Assembly (NCBI GenBank): GCA_017447745.1
Contig: JAFSMW010000174.1
Span: 1 to 50,268 of the forward strand
Direction of reading: 5' to 3'
From: Thermoguttaceae bacterium
Lineage (GTDB): Bacteria; Planctomycetota; Planctomycetia; Pirellulales; Thermoguttaceae
Length of the DNA stretch: 50,268 bases
Position numbers and translations under genes: made by a program. Under the pieces are notes generated by a model. The model saw only the letters and a program-made list of their open reading frames with translations. It was not told the origin of the DNA and made no database searches. Shown in pieces: positions 40,038-47,813 of the stretch (its first letter is position 1; every line of letters begins with the position of its first letter).

Positions 40038-42755
40038 ATGAATCAATATCAGTGTACGCGTTGTGGTTTTCAGGTTCAAAATATGAGCGCGCCGATGATG
40101 TGCCCCAACTGTCGGACGTCGGGAATCGGAATTTTCCGTCAGGTTGGCGGACAGCCGGGATACGGACAACCGCAGGGCGGATTTAATCAGTTTGGTCAGC
40201 AACCTGTTCAAGGCGGCTACGGACAGCCGCAGGGCGGATACAACCAGTACGGTCAACAGCCAGCTCAGGGCGGATACGGACAACCTCAGGGCGGATACAA
40301 CCAGTACGGTCAGCCGCAACAAAACGGTTACGGACAACCTCAGGGCGGATACGGTCAACCCCAGGGTGGATACGGTCAGCAGCCAGCTCAGGGCGGATAC
40401 GGTCAGCCTCAGGGCGGATACGGACAGCCTCAAGGCGGTTACGGTCAGCAGCCTGTCCAAAATCGTTATGGACAGCCCCAGGGTGGATACGGTCAACCTC
40501 AGACAGGATACGGACAACCTCAAGGCGGATTTGGACAGCAGCCGGGATACGGTCAAACTGCCGGCGGTGGAATTCCTGCCAATAGCGTCAGACCAACTCC
40601 GGCTGGATACGGTCAGCCACAACAAACCGGATACGGACAGCCTCAGGGCGGATACGGTCAACCCCAGCAAAACGGGTACGGTCAGCAACCGACTCAGGGT
40701 GGATACGGTCAACAACCGACTCAGGGCGGATATGGTCAACAACCGACTCAGGGCGGATATGGTCAGCAACCGGCTCAGACTGGCTACGGTCAGCCGCAAG
40801 GCGGATACGGTCAGCAACAGCAAACCGGATTCGGTCAGCAACCTGCTCAAGGCGGATACGGTCAGCAGCCAGCTCAAAATACTTATGGACAACAGTCGAC
40901 GACTCCTGCTCAACCTCAAGCTCCAGCTCAGCCACAAGCTCCAGCTCAGCCACAAGCTCCAGCTCAGCCACAAGCTCCAGCTCAGCCTCAAGCTCCAATT
41001 CAGGCGCAAGCTCCGGCTACTCCTTCTCCCTCTGTTGAGAGCATGAAGCCGGTTACAGAACCACCGCGTTCGCTACTTCAACCGACTCCTCCGGCAGACG
41101 AAAAGCCCGCAGCGCCGGCTCCAGAGCCTCCGCGTCCTGTAACGCCGGAACCGCCCAAGTCCGCGCCGCCAGCATATCATGAACCGCCCAGATCGAGCGT
41201 CCAGGAACCGCCGAAGTCAAGCGTTCCAGAACCTCCAAAGGCTCCGGAACCTCCCAAAGCGCCGGAACGTCCAGCAACGCCTCCGCCGGCTTCCAAACCG
41301 TCTGGCGGCATGACGTATTCGTTCCAGCCGCGTGCTCAGGTTCCGCCTCAAAATACGAATCCGACGATTCGACGTCCTGCCCCGTCTGTTGCTCCGCCGT
41401 CTGCTCCCAGACCAACGGAAACGCCGGAACGCATGCCGGGAGAATCGCGCGTCAGAGCCAAGCGTCCGGAAGACGAAGATTCTGGACTCAGACCGATCAG
41501 TCAGTCGAATCGCAACAAATACGGCATTCCACAGAGACCAACGTCGTCTGTTTCTGCGCCCAAGCGCGACGTCCCGCCGCCGCTTCCGCCAGAACCGCTT
41601 CGTCCGGATAAAGAGCGCCCCAGCGATTGTCTTTGGGCTTTCCCGGAAGAGATTCCTCTGAGCAAAAACGCGCGACCCGTTCGCAACGCTCCGGTTGTCG
41701 ACACTCAGGGACGACTCGTTTTTTACTCTCAAAACAAAGTCGTCTGTCTCGACATTTCCGAAGACCAGCCGCAAATCGCGTGGGAATACGCAACGGGATG
41801 TCACGTTCCCGGCGCAATCGTTTTGGATAAAGAAGGCTGTTACCGGTTCCATTCGCTCGACGGCTTTCTGCACTGCGTTGACAGTCAGGGACGCATGGTC
41901 TACAAGCCGTGCGACGTCGGCGAGCCGCTGGGCTTTGCCGCCCCGATTATCGCCCCAACCGGCGACACGCTCATCTGTTCTTACGAGGGCGGGTTGACGC
42001 TGGTTGACCTCGACGGAAAGAAACAGCAAAAGCCGTATTTCCGTTCCCGCACCAAGTTGGACGCCCCCGGCGTAATTTGCGGACACACGCTTTACGTTGG
42101 GTCTGAAAACGGGTTCCTGTTCGCCCTGGATTTGCAAGATACAAAAGCCGTATCCCTCTGGGATCAGGTTCACGAAGTCGGATACACCGGCGGGTTCCTC
42201 AACACGTCTCCGGCGGTCTTGCAGGACGGAACGCTCGTCGTCGCCAGTCGTGACAACATCCTTCAGGGCTTCGGTCCGGACGGCTCGGTTTTGTGGCAGT
42301 GCAAAATGCCGGGACAGATGCTCGGCTCGCCAGTTGTCGACCGCGAAGGCGACATCTACATCGGCTGCACGTTCTCCCGCCGTTTGGGAGAACCCGGCGC
42401 ATTCATGTGCTGCGTTGACGGTCAAACGTTACAAATGCGCTGGCAGTACGAAGCCGGCGGCATGATCGAATCGACCCCGGTTCTGGGCGAAGATCACATG
42501 CTTTACTTCGGCGACAACACCGGCATGATGTACGGGCTTTCCACCCGCCGCGGCGACGTCCGCTGGACGGGCAAGTTCGAAGCGGCGATTCGTTCCGCAG
42601 CCGTTATCGCCAAACCCAACCTGCTGTGCTTTACTTTAGACGACGAAGTTCTCGTTGGAGTAAAGTGCGAGTCCGCCGCCATGGCAACCGACAACGGAAC
42701 CGGCGGCTGGCCCAAACTCGGCTCTGACCTGGCAAACTCCGGCAGAGCGAGATAG
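40038..42755 (+). CDS. Zinc-ribbon protein with YGQ-repeat low-complexity domain and PQQ-type beta-propeller
   Basis: This 905-residue protein lacks a signal peptide or membrane helix. Residues 1-30 are a zinc ribbon (C6-x2-C9, C22-x2-C25). Residues 36-287 are a Gly/Tyr/Gln/Pro domain with 26 YGQ and 3 FGQ motifs in units such as GGYGQPQ and GGYGQQP, and almost no charge. Residues 288-325 repeat AQPQAP. A Pro-rich linker runs to about 540 with PEPPK motifs. Residues 545-895 form a PQQ/BamB-like propeller ([54 protein letters not shown]). The tyrosine-rich repeats resemble the FUS/EWS low-complexity domains that drive condensation; the bacterial role is unknown. The propeller would be cytosolic, which is unusual. 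It follows the GrpE-like gene by 129 bp. Confidence 0.85.
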   Translation: MNQYQCTRCGFQVQNMSAPMMCPNCRTSGIGIFRQVGGQPGYGQPQGGFNQFGQQPVQGGYGQPQGGYNQYGQQPAQGGYGQPQGGYNQYGQPQQNGYGQPQGGYGQPQGGYGQQPAQGGYGQPQGGYGQPQGGYGQQPVQNRYGQPQGGYGQPQTGYGQPQGGFGQQPGYGQTAGGGIPANSVRPTPAGYGQPQQTGYGQPQGGYGQPQQNGYGQQPTQGGYGQQPTQGGYGQQPTQGGYGQQPAQTGYGQPQGGYGQQQQTGFGQQPAQGGYGQQPAQNTYGQQSTTPAQPQAPAQPQAPAQPQAPAQPQAPAQPQAPIQAQAPATPSPSVESMKPVTEPPRSLLQPTPPADEKPAAPAPEPPRPVTPEPPKSAPPAYHEPPRSSVQEPPKSSVPEPPKAPEPPKAPERPATPPPASKPSGGMTYSFQPRAQVPPQNTNPTIRRPAPSVAPPSAPRPTETPERMPGESRVRAKRPEDEDSGLRPISQSNRNKYGIPQRPTSSVSAPKRDVPPPLPPEPLRPDKERPSDCLWAFPEEIPLSKNARPVRNAPVVDTQGRLVFYSQNKVVCLDISEDQPQIAWEYATGCHVPGAIVLDKEGCYRFHSLDGFLHCVDSQGRMVYKPCDVGEPLGFAAPIIAPTGDTLICSYEGGLTLVDLDGKKQQKPYFRSRTKLDAPGVICGHTLYVGSENGFLFALDLQDTKAVSLWDQVHEVGYTGGFLNTSPAVLQDGTLVVASRDNILQGFGPDGSVLWQCKMPGQMLGSPVVDREGDIYIGCTFSRRLGEPGAFMCCVDGQTLQMRWQYEAGGMIESTPVLGEDHMLYFGDNTGMMYGLSTRRGDVRWTGKFEAAIRSAAVIAKPNLLCFTLDDEVLVGVKCESAAMATDNGTGGWPKLGSDLANSGRAR
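40149..40900 (+). repeat. Degenerate tandem coding repeat (GGATACGGTCAGCCTCAGGGC-like units)
   Basis: Units of 21-27 bases encode GGYGQPQ and GGYGQQPAQ. They vary at third positions (cag/caa, ggc/ggt, tac/tat), so selection acts on the protein repeat. Three near-identical copies of 27 bases lie at about 40680-40770, a likely recent expansion. Confidence 0.85.
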
Positions 42756-42764
42756 TTCATTGTA

Positions 42765-42846
42765 ATTAGTGGTAAGTTTTAAGTGGTAAGTGGTAAGGAC
42801 GCAAAGCGCTCCTCTCACTTACCACTTACCACTAACCACTAACTAC
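42765..42846 (+). repeat. Heptamer-array element forming a long hairpin
   Basis: The left arm is AGTGGTA-type units (about 42768-42798), the core GACGCAAAGCGCTCC, and the right arm cttacca/ctaacca units (about 42817-42846). Both arms have period 7 and are complementary, so a stem of about 25-30 bp is possible. It is 41 bp before the TIM-barrel start. Confidence 0.85.
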
Positions 42847-42887
42847 CAATTTCCCTTTTCCCCCCTAACCCAAAAAGGACTACAAAA

Positions 42888-43712
42888 ATGATTACAAGAA
42901 GAGATTTATTGCTCGGAACCGGCGCGTTCGCGTTGGGATCGCTGTTTGCTCCGGCGTTTTCGTTCGCTGACCAGAAAAAGAATATTCCGATTTGCTTGCA
43001 GCTGTACTCCATCGGCGGCATTTCCAACGATCCCGCCAAACGGTTTGCTGAACTGGCGGCTATGGGATATAAGGGAGTCGAATACGCCGGATTTGGCGGA
43101 AAGACTGCTCAGGAACTTCGCAAATTCCAGGACGACGCTGGTCTGTTCTGCACCGGTTCTCACACCGGCCGCGGTCAGATTGAGAATCTGGAAGAACTCA
43201 AAAAGACGATTGAATTCCATGCTGAACTGGGCGCCAAGTTCATCATTTGCCCCGGCATGGGCAACGACGGCGTAGACGGCTGGAAGAGAGCCGCAGAGAA
43301 CTTCTCCAAGGCGGCTGAAGAAGCGGCGAAAGCTGGCTTGTTCGTTGGCTATCACGCTCATCAGCATGACTTCAACGTCATTGATCAGGCTAACGGTCTG
43401 TCCAGCTGGGAAGTTTTCGCTGACAACTCCTGCTCACTCGTTCAGCTTCAGATCGACCTCGGACACTGCGTCAACAAGGGAGCTGATCCCTACAGACTCA
43501 TTGCCAAGTATCCGGGCCGCACCAAGACGATTCACATCAAGGAATCCGACAACAAGATTATCGGTCAAGGTCGCGTTGATTGGGCAAGAGCGCTCGAACT
43601 CTGCCAGACCGTCGGCGGAACCGAAACCTACACCATCGAATACGAAGGTCCGATGGATCGCATGACAGCCGTCAAGCTGGATCTGGAAGGCTTTGTCAAA
43701 GAAGGCGCGTGA
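42888..43712 (+). CDS. Tat-exported sugar phosphate isomerase/epimerase-like TIM-barrel protein
   Basis: This 274-residue protein has a twin-arginine signal (ITRRDLLLGTGAFALGSLF). The xylose-isomerase-like TIM barrel shows CLQLYSIGG, KGVEYAGFGG, VGYHAHQHDF, LQIDLGHCVN, KTIHIKESD and YTIEYEG; the His, Asp and Glu residues in these strands are the usual metal ligands. The AAGGA RBS lies 9 bases before the ATG. It differs in sequence and export route from the TIM-barrel protein at 17522. It sits between two heptamer-array elements and before a sulfatase. It may epimerise or isomerise a keto-sugar outside the cytoplasm; the substrate is unknown. Confidence 0.85.
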   Translation: MITRRDLLLGTGAFALGSLFAPAFSFADQKKNIPICLQLYSIGGISNDPAKRFAELAAMGYKGVEYAGFGGKTAQELRKFQDDAGLFCTGSHTGRGQIENLEELKKTIEFHAELGAKFIICPGMGNDGVDGWKRAAENFSKAAEEAAKAGLFVGYHAHQHDFNVIDQANGLSSWEVFADNSCSLVQLQIDLGHCVNKGADPYRLIAKYPGRTKTIHIKESDNKIIGQGRVDWARALELCQTVGGTETYTIEYEGPMDRMTAVKLDLEGFVKEGA

Positions 43713-43728
43713 TTCGCGCGCTGCGCGC

Positions 43729-43880
43729 AGTGGTAAGTTGTTAGTGGTAAGTAGTAAGGATTTAATATTATCCTGACTGCAACCTCTAAAAACTTACCGC
43801 TGTTTTATATTCTTGTTCTGTTGTGGTTAGAGAACCGCGCTTGCGTCCTAACCACTAACCACTCAAAACTTACCGCTACT
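43729..43880 (+). repeat. Heptamer-array element before the sulfatase
   Basis: AGTGGTAAG/TTAGTGGTAAG units (43729-43758) precede an AT-rich insert, a CGCGCTTGCGTCC core near 43832, and ctaacca units to 43880. The right half resembles 82-134. It ends 5 bp before the sulfatase ATG and is preceded by a GCGCGC-rich palindrome at about 43715-43728. Confidence 0.75.
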
Positions 43881-43885
43881 CTCCC

Positions 43886-45385
43886 ATGCTACGATACATT
43901 TTAGCTCTGCTGGCTCTGCTTCCTGCGTTTGCTCTTGCGAACGACAACGGCGAGGCAGCCGATACCTCCGCGTCACAGCGACCGAATATAATTTATATTA
44001 TGTCGGACGACCACGCGTCGGAGGCGATTTCCGCGTACAGCCACTTGGCTCCGCATTTGAGAGGCTACGTTTCGACGCCCAATATTGACACGTTAGCCAA
44101 CGAAGGCATTCGGTTTGACAACGTGTTTTGCAACTTCTCGCTCTGCTCTCCCAGCCGGGCGAGCATTATTACCGGTCAGTACTCGCACCGCACCGGCGTC
44201 AGACGTCTTTTTGCCGCCATTTCCCCGGAATGCGAATGGGTGTCCACCGCTTTGCAAAATGCGGGCTACTCCACCGCGCTGATTGGAAAATGGCATCTGC
44301 AAAACACGCCGGAAGGGTTTGACCATTACGAAATCGTCCACGATCAGGGCGTTTACTTCAACCCCAAATTCCGCTCGGAAACAGACGTCAAACAGTATCA
44401 GGGATACGCGACGGACGTCTACACAGACCGCGCGCTGGAATGGCTCAAATCTCAGGAAAAAACGGGTAAGCCGTACTGCCTGATGCTGCATTTCAAAGCG
44501 CCGCATTATCCGTTTGACTACGCGCCCCGTTACGAACACATGTTCGACGGCGTTACAATCCCGGAGCCGGACAACTTGTTTGAAGATCGCAGCATTTCTC
44601 CGCTGCTCAAAACGCCGACCCCGACGATTGTCAGCCTCTATTATCCGCTGCACAAGCACCAGTTCAAAACGTCCCCGAATGACTCTTACGAACAGAAGAC
44701 GCGCGACGCCTATCAGTTCATGATGAAGAATTATCTCCGCTGCGTTCGCGGCATCGACGACAACGTCGGAAGAATTTTGAAGTATCTGGACGAAACGGGA
44801 CAGGCGAACAACACGATTGTTATCTACTGCGCCGACCAAGGCTACTGGCTCGGTCAGCACGGCTTGTACGACAAGCGAATCATTCTCGACGAGTCGATTC
44901 GCATGCCGTTTGTCGTCCGTTGGCCCGGACATATCAAGCCGGGATCCGTTTGCAAAAAGCTGGTTTCCAATACGGACTTCGCCCCGACGCTGCTTGACAT
45001 CGCTCAGTCCAAAACGGCGAAAGAGGACATGTCCAACATGCAGGGCGTTTCCATTCTGCCGTTATTGGAAGGCAAACAGCCGGCGAAATGGCGCAGCCGT
45101 CTGTTCTACTGTTACACAGCGCAGCCGCCGCATTGGGGGCTGAGAACAGATCGATACACGCTGGCGTGTTTCCCCGGCACGGACGAAGTGGAACTGTACG
45201 ACAACCTGACCGACCCGAAACAAAACGTCAACGTTGCCAAAGACCCGAATTACGCTGAGGTCGTCAAACAGCTCAAGGCGGAACTGGAAGAAGAAATGAA
45301 GGCGATCGATATCGCTCCTGACCAGCTCCCCGGCGGCGCCCGAGAGTACATGGACAACTCCGGCGGAACCGTTGCGCCGCTGTAA
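43886..45385 (+). CDS. Secreted type I sulfatase
   Basis: This 499-residue exported enzyme cleaves sulfate esters, probably from a glycan. The signal peptide is MLRYILALLALLPAFALA. The metal-binding D41-D42 lie in IIYIMSDDH. C87 in CSPSRASIITG is the residue converted to formylglycine by a maturase, which is not in this window. GKWHL follows at about 133, and IVIYCADQGYWLGQHGLYDK holds further metal ligands. The C-terminal sub-domain (LYDNLTDPKQNVNVAKDP) is typical. Length is normal. A terminator at 45522 ends the transcript. It joins the TIM-barrel gene upstream as a likely unit. The sulfated substrate is not predictable from sequence. Confidence 0.95.
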   Translation: MLRYILALLALLPAFALANDNGEAADTSASQRPNIIYIMSDDHASEAISAYSHLAPHLRGYVSTPNIDTLANEGIRFDNVFCNFSLCSPSRASIITGQYSHRTGVRRLFAAISPECEWVSTALQNAGYSTALIGKWHLQNTPEGFDHYEIVHDQGVYFNPKFRSETDVKQYQGYATDVYTDRALEWLKSQEKTGKPYCLMLHFKAPHYPFDYAPRYEHMFDGVTIPEPDNLFEDRSISPLLKTPTPTIVSLYYPLHKHQFKTSPNDSYEQKTRDAYQFMMKNYLRCVRGIDDNVGRILKYLDETGQANNTIVIYCADQGYWLGQHGLYDKRIILDESIRMPFVVRWPGHIKPGSVCKKLVSNTDFAPTLLDIAQSKTAKEDMSNMQGVSILPLLEGKQPAKWRSRLFYCYTAQPPHWGLRTDRYTLACFPGTDEVELYDNLTDPKQNVNVAKDPNYAEVVKQLKAELEEEMKAIDIAPDQLPGGAREYMDNSGGTVAPL

Positions 45386-45521
45386 TTTATGGAGTGCGAC
45401 GGCTTGCCGTCGCTTTGTCCAACGTGTTACGAATAAGCCGAGACGAGCCGAAGGACGGGGAGTGCGGCGCCCTTAGGCGCCGCCTTGTCCAATGACCTGC
45501 GAAAATCTAATATATTAATCG

Positions 45522-45554
45522 AAAAGCGAGAGCCAAGCTCTCGCTTTTTTCTTT
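45522..45554 (+). terminator. Intrinsic terminator of the sulfatase gene
   Basis: AAAAGCGAGAGC (45522-45533) and GCTCTCGCTTTT (45537-45548) form a 12-bp stem with a 3-base loop, then TTCTTTT. The tail resembles those at 18409 and 28396. Confidence 0.93.
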
Positions 45555-45703
45555 TACCAACCCCTCCCGATTCTACGCAGTCTCGATTGGAGGCGATAAA
45601 ATATAGGTTGCGAAAATAGATTAGAAGAACCTGCTAAAACGTAGCCCACGCCTTTAGGCGTGGGATCAATAACGACGTAAACAATATTATAACGCACGAA
45701 TTT

Positions 45704-45743
45704 CACTCCCTCCCCCGCTCCTAAAGGAGCGGGGGAGGGAGTG
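45704..45743. repeat. Perfect 18-bp inverted repeat with TAAA loop
   Basis: CACTCCCTCCCCCGCTCC (45704-45721), loop TAAA, then its exact reverse complement (45726-45743). It has no T-run. It is the longest perfect hairpin in the window. Confidence 0.95.
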
Positions 45744-45851
45744 GAGGGGAAGCGTTTGGGATGTGGCGTCTTTGTTTAGCCCCCCAGATAAATCTGGGGG
45801 CTACGAAAAGGATATAGATATTTTCTACGTTTCGTCTGTCTCCTACTTTGA

Positions 45852-47381
45852 TTACGCCGTCTCGATTTGTTCGTTTTTCTTTGCTCTTCTTTTAATTAAA
45901 ACGAAATACAACAATGCGAGTATAGCAACTAAAAATATTACCGAAACGGCGCTAATAAAAACGGGGTCGTGAAACATCAGGTAACGAATCAACGGGTAAT
46001 TCACGCCCGTTGTAGATTTGCTTTGTTTTTTCCACAGTTCGATCCAGTAGGGACATAACTTTTTACCCAGATTCGGATTGGCGTTTGCTCCATGCTCAAC
46101 TAGAAGCTGAGCCATTTTCAGATTATCTGTGCCTGTAGCTGCGTTGTCGCGGTCACAGAGAAACGTTAGAGCAGTAGAACCGTTATCCGCTTCGGCGTTG
46201 ACGTCAACGCCTTGATCAATGAGCCATTGAACCAGATCAAACGAACCGCTAAGAACGGCGGAAAACATTACTGTTACTCCGTCATCGCTTTTTGCGCGGA
46301 CGTCTGCGCCATGTTCAACCAGCCATTTAACGATTTCCAAATTACCTTTTTGGGATGCGAAAAAAATCGGCGTTAAACCGCCCACATCCTTTGCATTGAC
46401 GTCCGCTCCGCATTCAACCAGCTTTTGAACTGTTTCCAGGGAACCTTTCGTACACGCATAAAATAAAGGCGTCCATCCATTAATGTCTTTTGCGTTGACG
46501 TTGGCTCCCTGTTCAAGCATCCATTGAACCAGTTCCAAATTGCCGTGATATGACGATAAATGCAAAGGCGACATTCCATGAAGGAACTCTGATTCTGCGT
46601 TGAGATCGCCGCCTTGTTCAATCAGAAATTTTAGCATTTCCAGAGAATCTTCTCCGGCTGCGTAATACAACATTGACGATGTTGATTCAGGCGTAACGCC
46701 AATTTCGTATTTAAACAAATACTGAACCAACTCTAAAGAATTGCTTGTAACGGCATGAAATAAAATCGTCTGGTCGCAATCATCTTTAATTTCAGCGTCA
46801 GCGCCATGTTCTATAAGCCATTGAACCAGTTCTCGAGAACCGCTATCTGCGGCGTAAAGCAACGGCGTTTCCTCAAGAATGTCTTTGCATTTTTGGTTGA
46901 CGTCCAGCCCCTTTTCCACCAGCCATTTGACCACATCCAAAGAGCCGACTTCGGCAGCAAAATGGAGCGCGTTCTTTTCGTTGTTGTCTTTGGCGTTGAC
47001 GTCTGCGCCTTGTTCGGCGAGATACTCAACTACATCCAGATTTCCGCTAATCGCAGCGAACAGAAGCGGCGTCCTGCCGTTATTGTCTGCTTCGTTGACG
47101 TCCGCGCCCATTTCCACAATTCGTTTAACCCAATCGAGATTGCCTTTCAAAGCGGCGTAATGAAGAACTTTGCCATGATCCCAAGAACGAAAGTTCAAAT
47201 TAATCCTTCCGGTTTTGAACATGTCTTCAAAGCTGTCAATTTCGTTCTTTGTATAATAACGTTCTGGATCGTTAACCTCGGTCAAATCGCCAGAAAGCTC
47301 TGTTGTTAATCCGTAACAGACGCAAAGAGGGACGATTAAGAACAGAAAGAAAGCGCTTACGAATCGTTTGACGGTTGTCAT
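45852..47381 (-). CDS. Exported ankyrin-repeat protein with C-terminal membrane anchor
   Basis: This 509-residue protein has an N-terminal signal peptide (residues 1-23). Eleven ankyrin repeats run from about residue 68 to 440, each close to the consensus (GRTPLLFAAISGNLDVVEYLAEQGADVNAKDNN-type units). The last is lengthened by five residues. A single transmembrane helix (about 473-497, FISAVSVIFLVAILALLYFV) is followed by a basic tail (KRRAKKNEQIETA). The repeats should thus face outside the cytoplasm and be tethered by the tail. Ankyrin repeats bind proteins; the partner is unknown. No SD is seen. It is more AT-rich than its neighbours, and the uniform repeats suggest growth by duplication. 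It stands alone between two hairpin-rich spacers. Confidence 0.92.
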   Translation of the reverse strand: MTTVKRFVSAFFLFLIVPLCVCYGLTTELSGDLTEVNDPERYYTKNEIDSFEDMFKTGRINLNFRSWDHGKVLHYAALKGNLDWVKRIVEMGADVNEADNNGRTPLLFAAISGNLDVVEYLAEQGADVNAKDNNEKNALHFAAEVGSLDVVKWLVEKGLDVNQKCKDILEETPLLYAADSGSRELVQWLIEHGADAEIKDDCDQTILFHAVTSNSLELVQYLFKYEIGVTPESTSSMLYYAAGEDSLEMLKFLIEQGGDLNAESEFLHGMSPLHLSSYHGNLELVQWMLEQGANVNAKDINGWTPLFYACTKGSLETVQKLVECGADVNAKDVGGLTPIFFASQKGNLEIVKWLVEHGADVRAKSDDGVTVMFSAVLSGSFDLVQWLIDQGVDVNAEADNGSTALTFLCDRDNAATGTDNLKMAQLLVEHGANANPNLGKKLCPYWIELWKKQSKSTTGVNYPLIRYLMFHDPVFISAVSVIFLVAILALLYFVLIKRRAKKNEQIETA

Positions 47382-47813
47382 TGGAGGCGAGGATAGAAAG
47401 GGGGGGAAAGGCGAACCGGGAACGTCAGTTCCCGGGCGGTGATACGCCGCTTAACCGCGTAGCGGTTAAATGTTTCTAGCCGTGGGTTTTAACCCACGGA
47501 AAAAGGATACCGATAATAAAAATATCGTCAAATACACTTTTTCTTTCGCTCTCCACCGGAGGGCGAAAGAAAAAGATACTGAAGCGATTAATACGGGAGG
47601 GAATAAAGCGGACTTCGTCCGCGACCCGGAAACGTTTTCGACTTCGTCGAAGGTTTAGAGCGGGACGTTGGTTAAGGCGGCGTCAAGCCGCCGCACTCCC
47701 CGACCTTCGGCTTCGTCACAGGGCGTGTGCGGGGCGTTGATATTATACTCGGGAACTGACGTTCCCGGCTCGCCTATCGCTTGCGTCAATTACTAATTAC
47801 TAATTACTCATTA
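47382..47813. repeat. Gene-free spacer with hairpins and a heptamer array
   Basis: In order: CCGGGAAC-gtca-GTTCCCGG (47416-47435); TTAACCGC-gta-GCGGTTAA (47451-47469) followed by CCGTGGG-ttttaa-CCCACGG (47480-47499); a hairpin pairing TTTTCTTTCGCTCTCC with GGAGGGCGAAAGAAAA (about 47538-47573); GCGGAC-ttc-GTCCGC (47608-47622); TTCGAC-ttc-GTCGAA (about 47637-47652); GGCGGC-gtcaa-GCCGCC (about 47675-47692); and CGGGAAC-tgac-GTTCCCG (47750-47767). An ATTACTA heptamer array with core GCTTGCGTC (about 47779-47820) runs into the end of the oxidase gene. No coding sequence is supported. Confidence 0.8.

Larger units (their letters stand above)
45386..45851. repeat. Hairpin cluster in a gene-free spacer
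   Basis: Between two genes pointing toward each other lie: GCGACGGC-tt-GCCGTCGC (45396-45413); GCGGCGCC-ctta-GGCGCCGC (45464-45483), each preceded by GGAGT and followed by TTGTCC; a terminator (45522); CCCACGCC-ttta-GGCGTGGG (45645-45664); an 18-bp perfect hairpin (45704-45743); and TAGCCCCCAGAT-aa-ATCTGGGGGCTA (45778-45803). No gene is supported. Confidence 0.8.

Noticed and set aside
40032-41009. 325-codon Leu/Ser/Trp-rich frame on - across the YGQ repeat
   Set aside because: A repeat translated backwards stays open by periodicity. The + frame has a zinc ribbon before and a propeller after the repeat.
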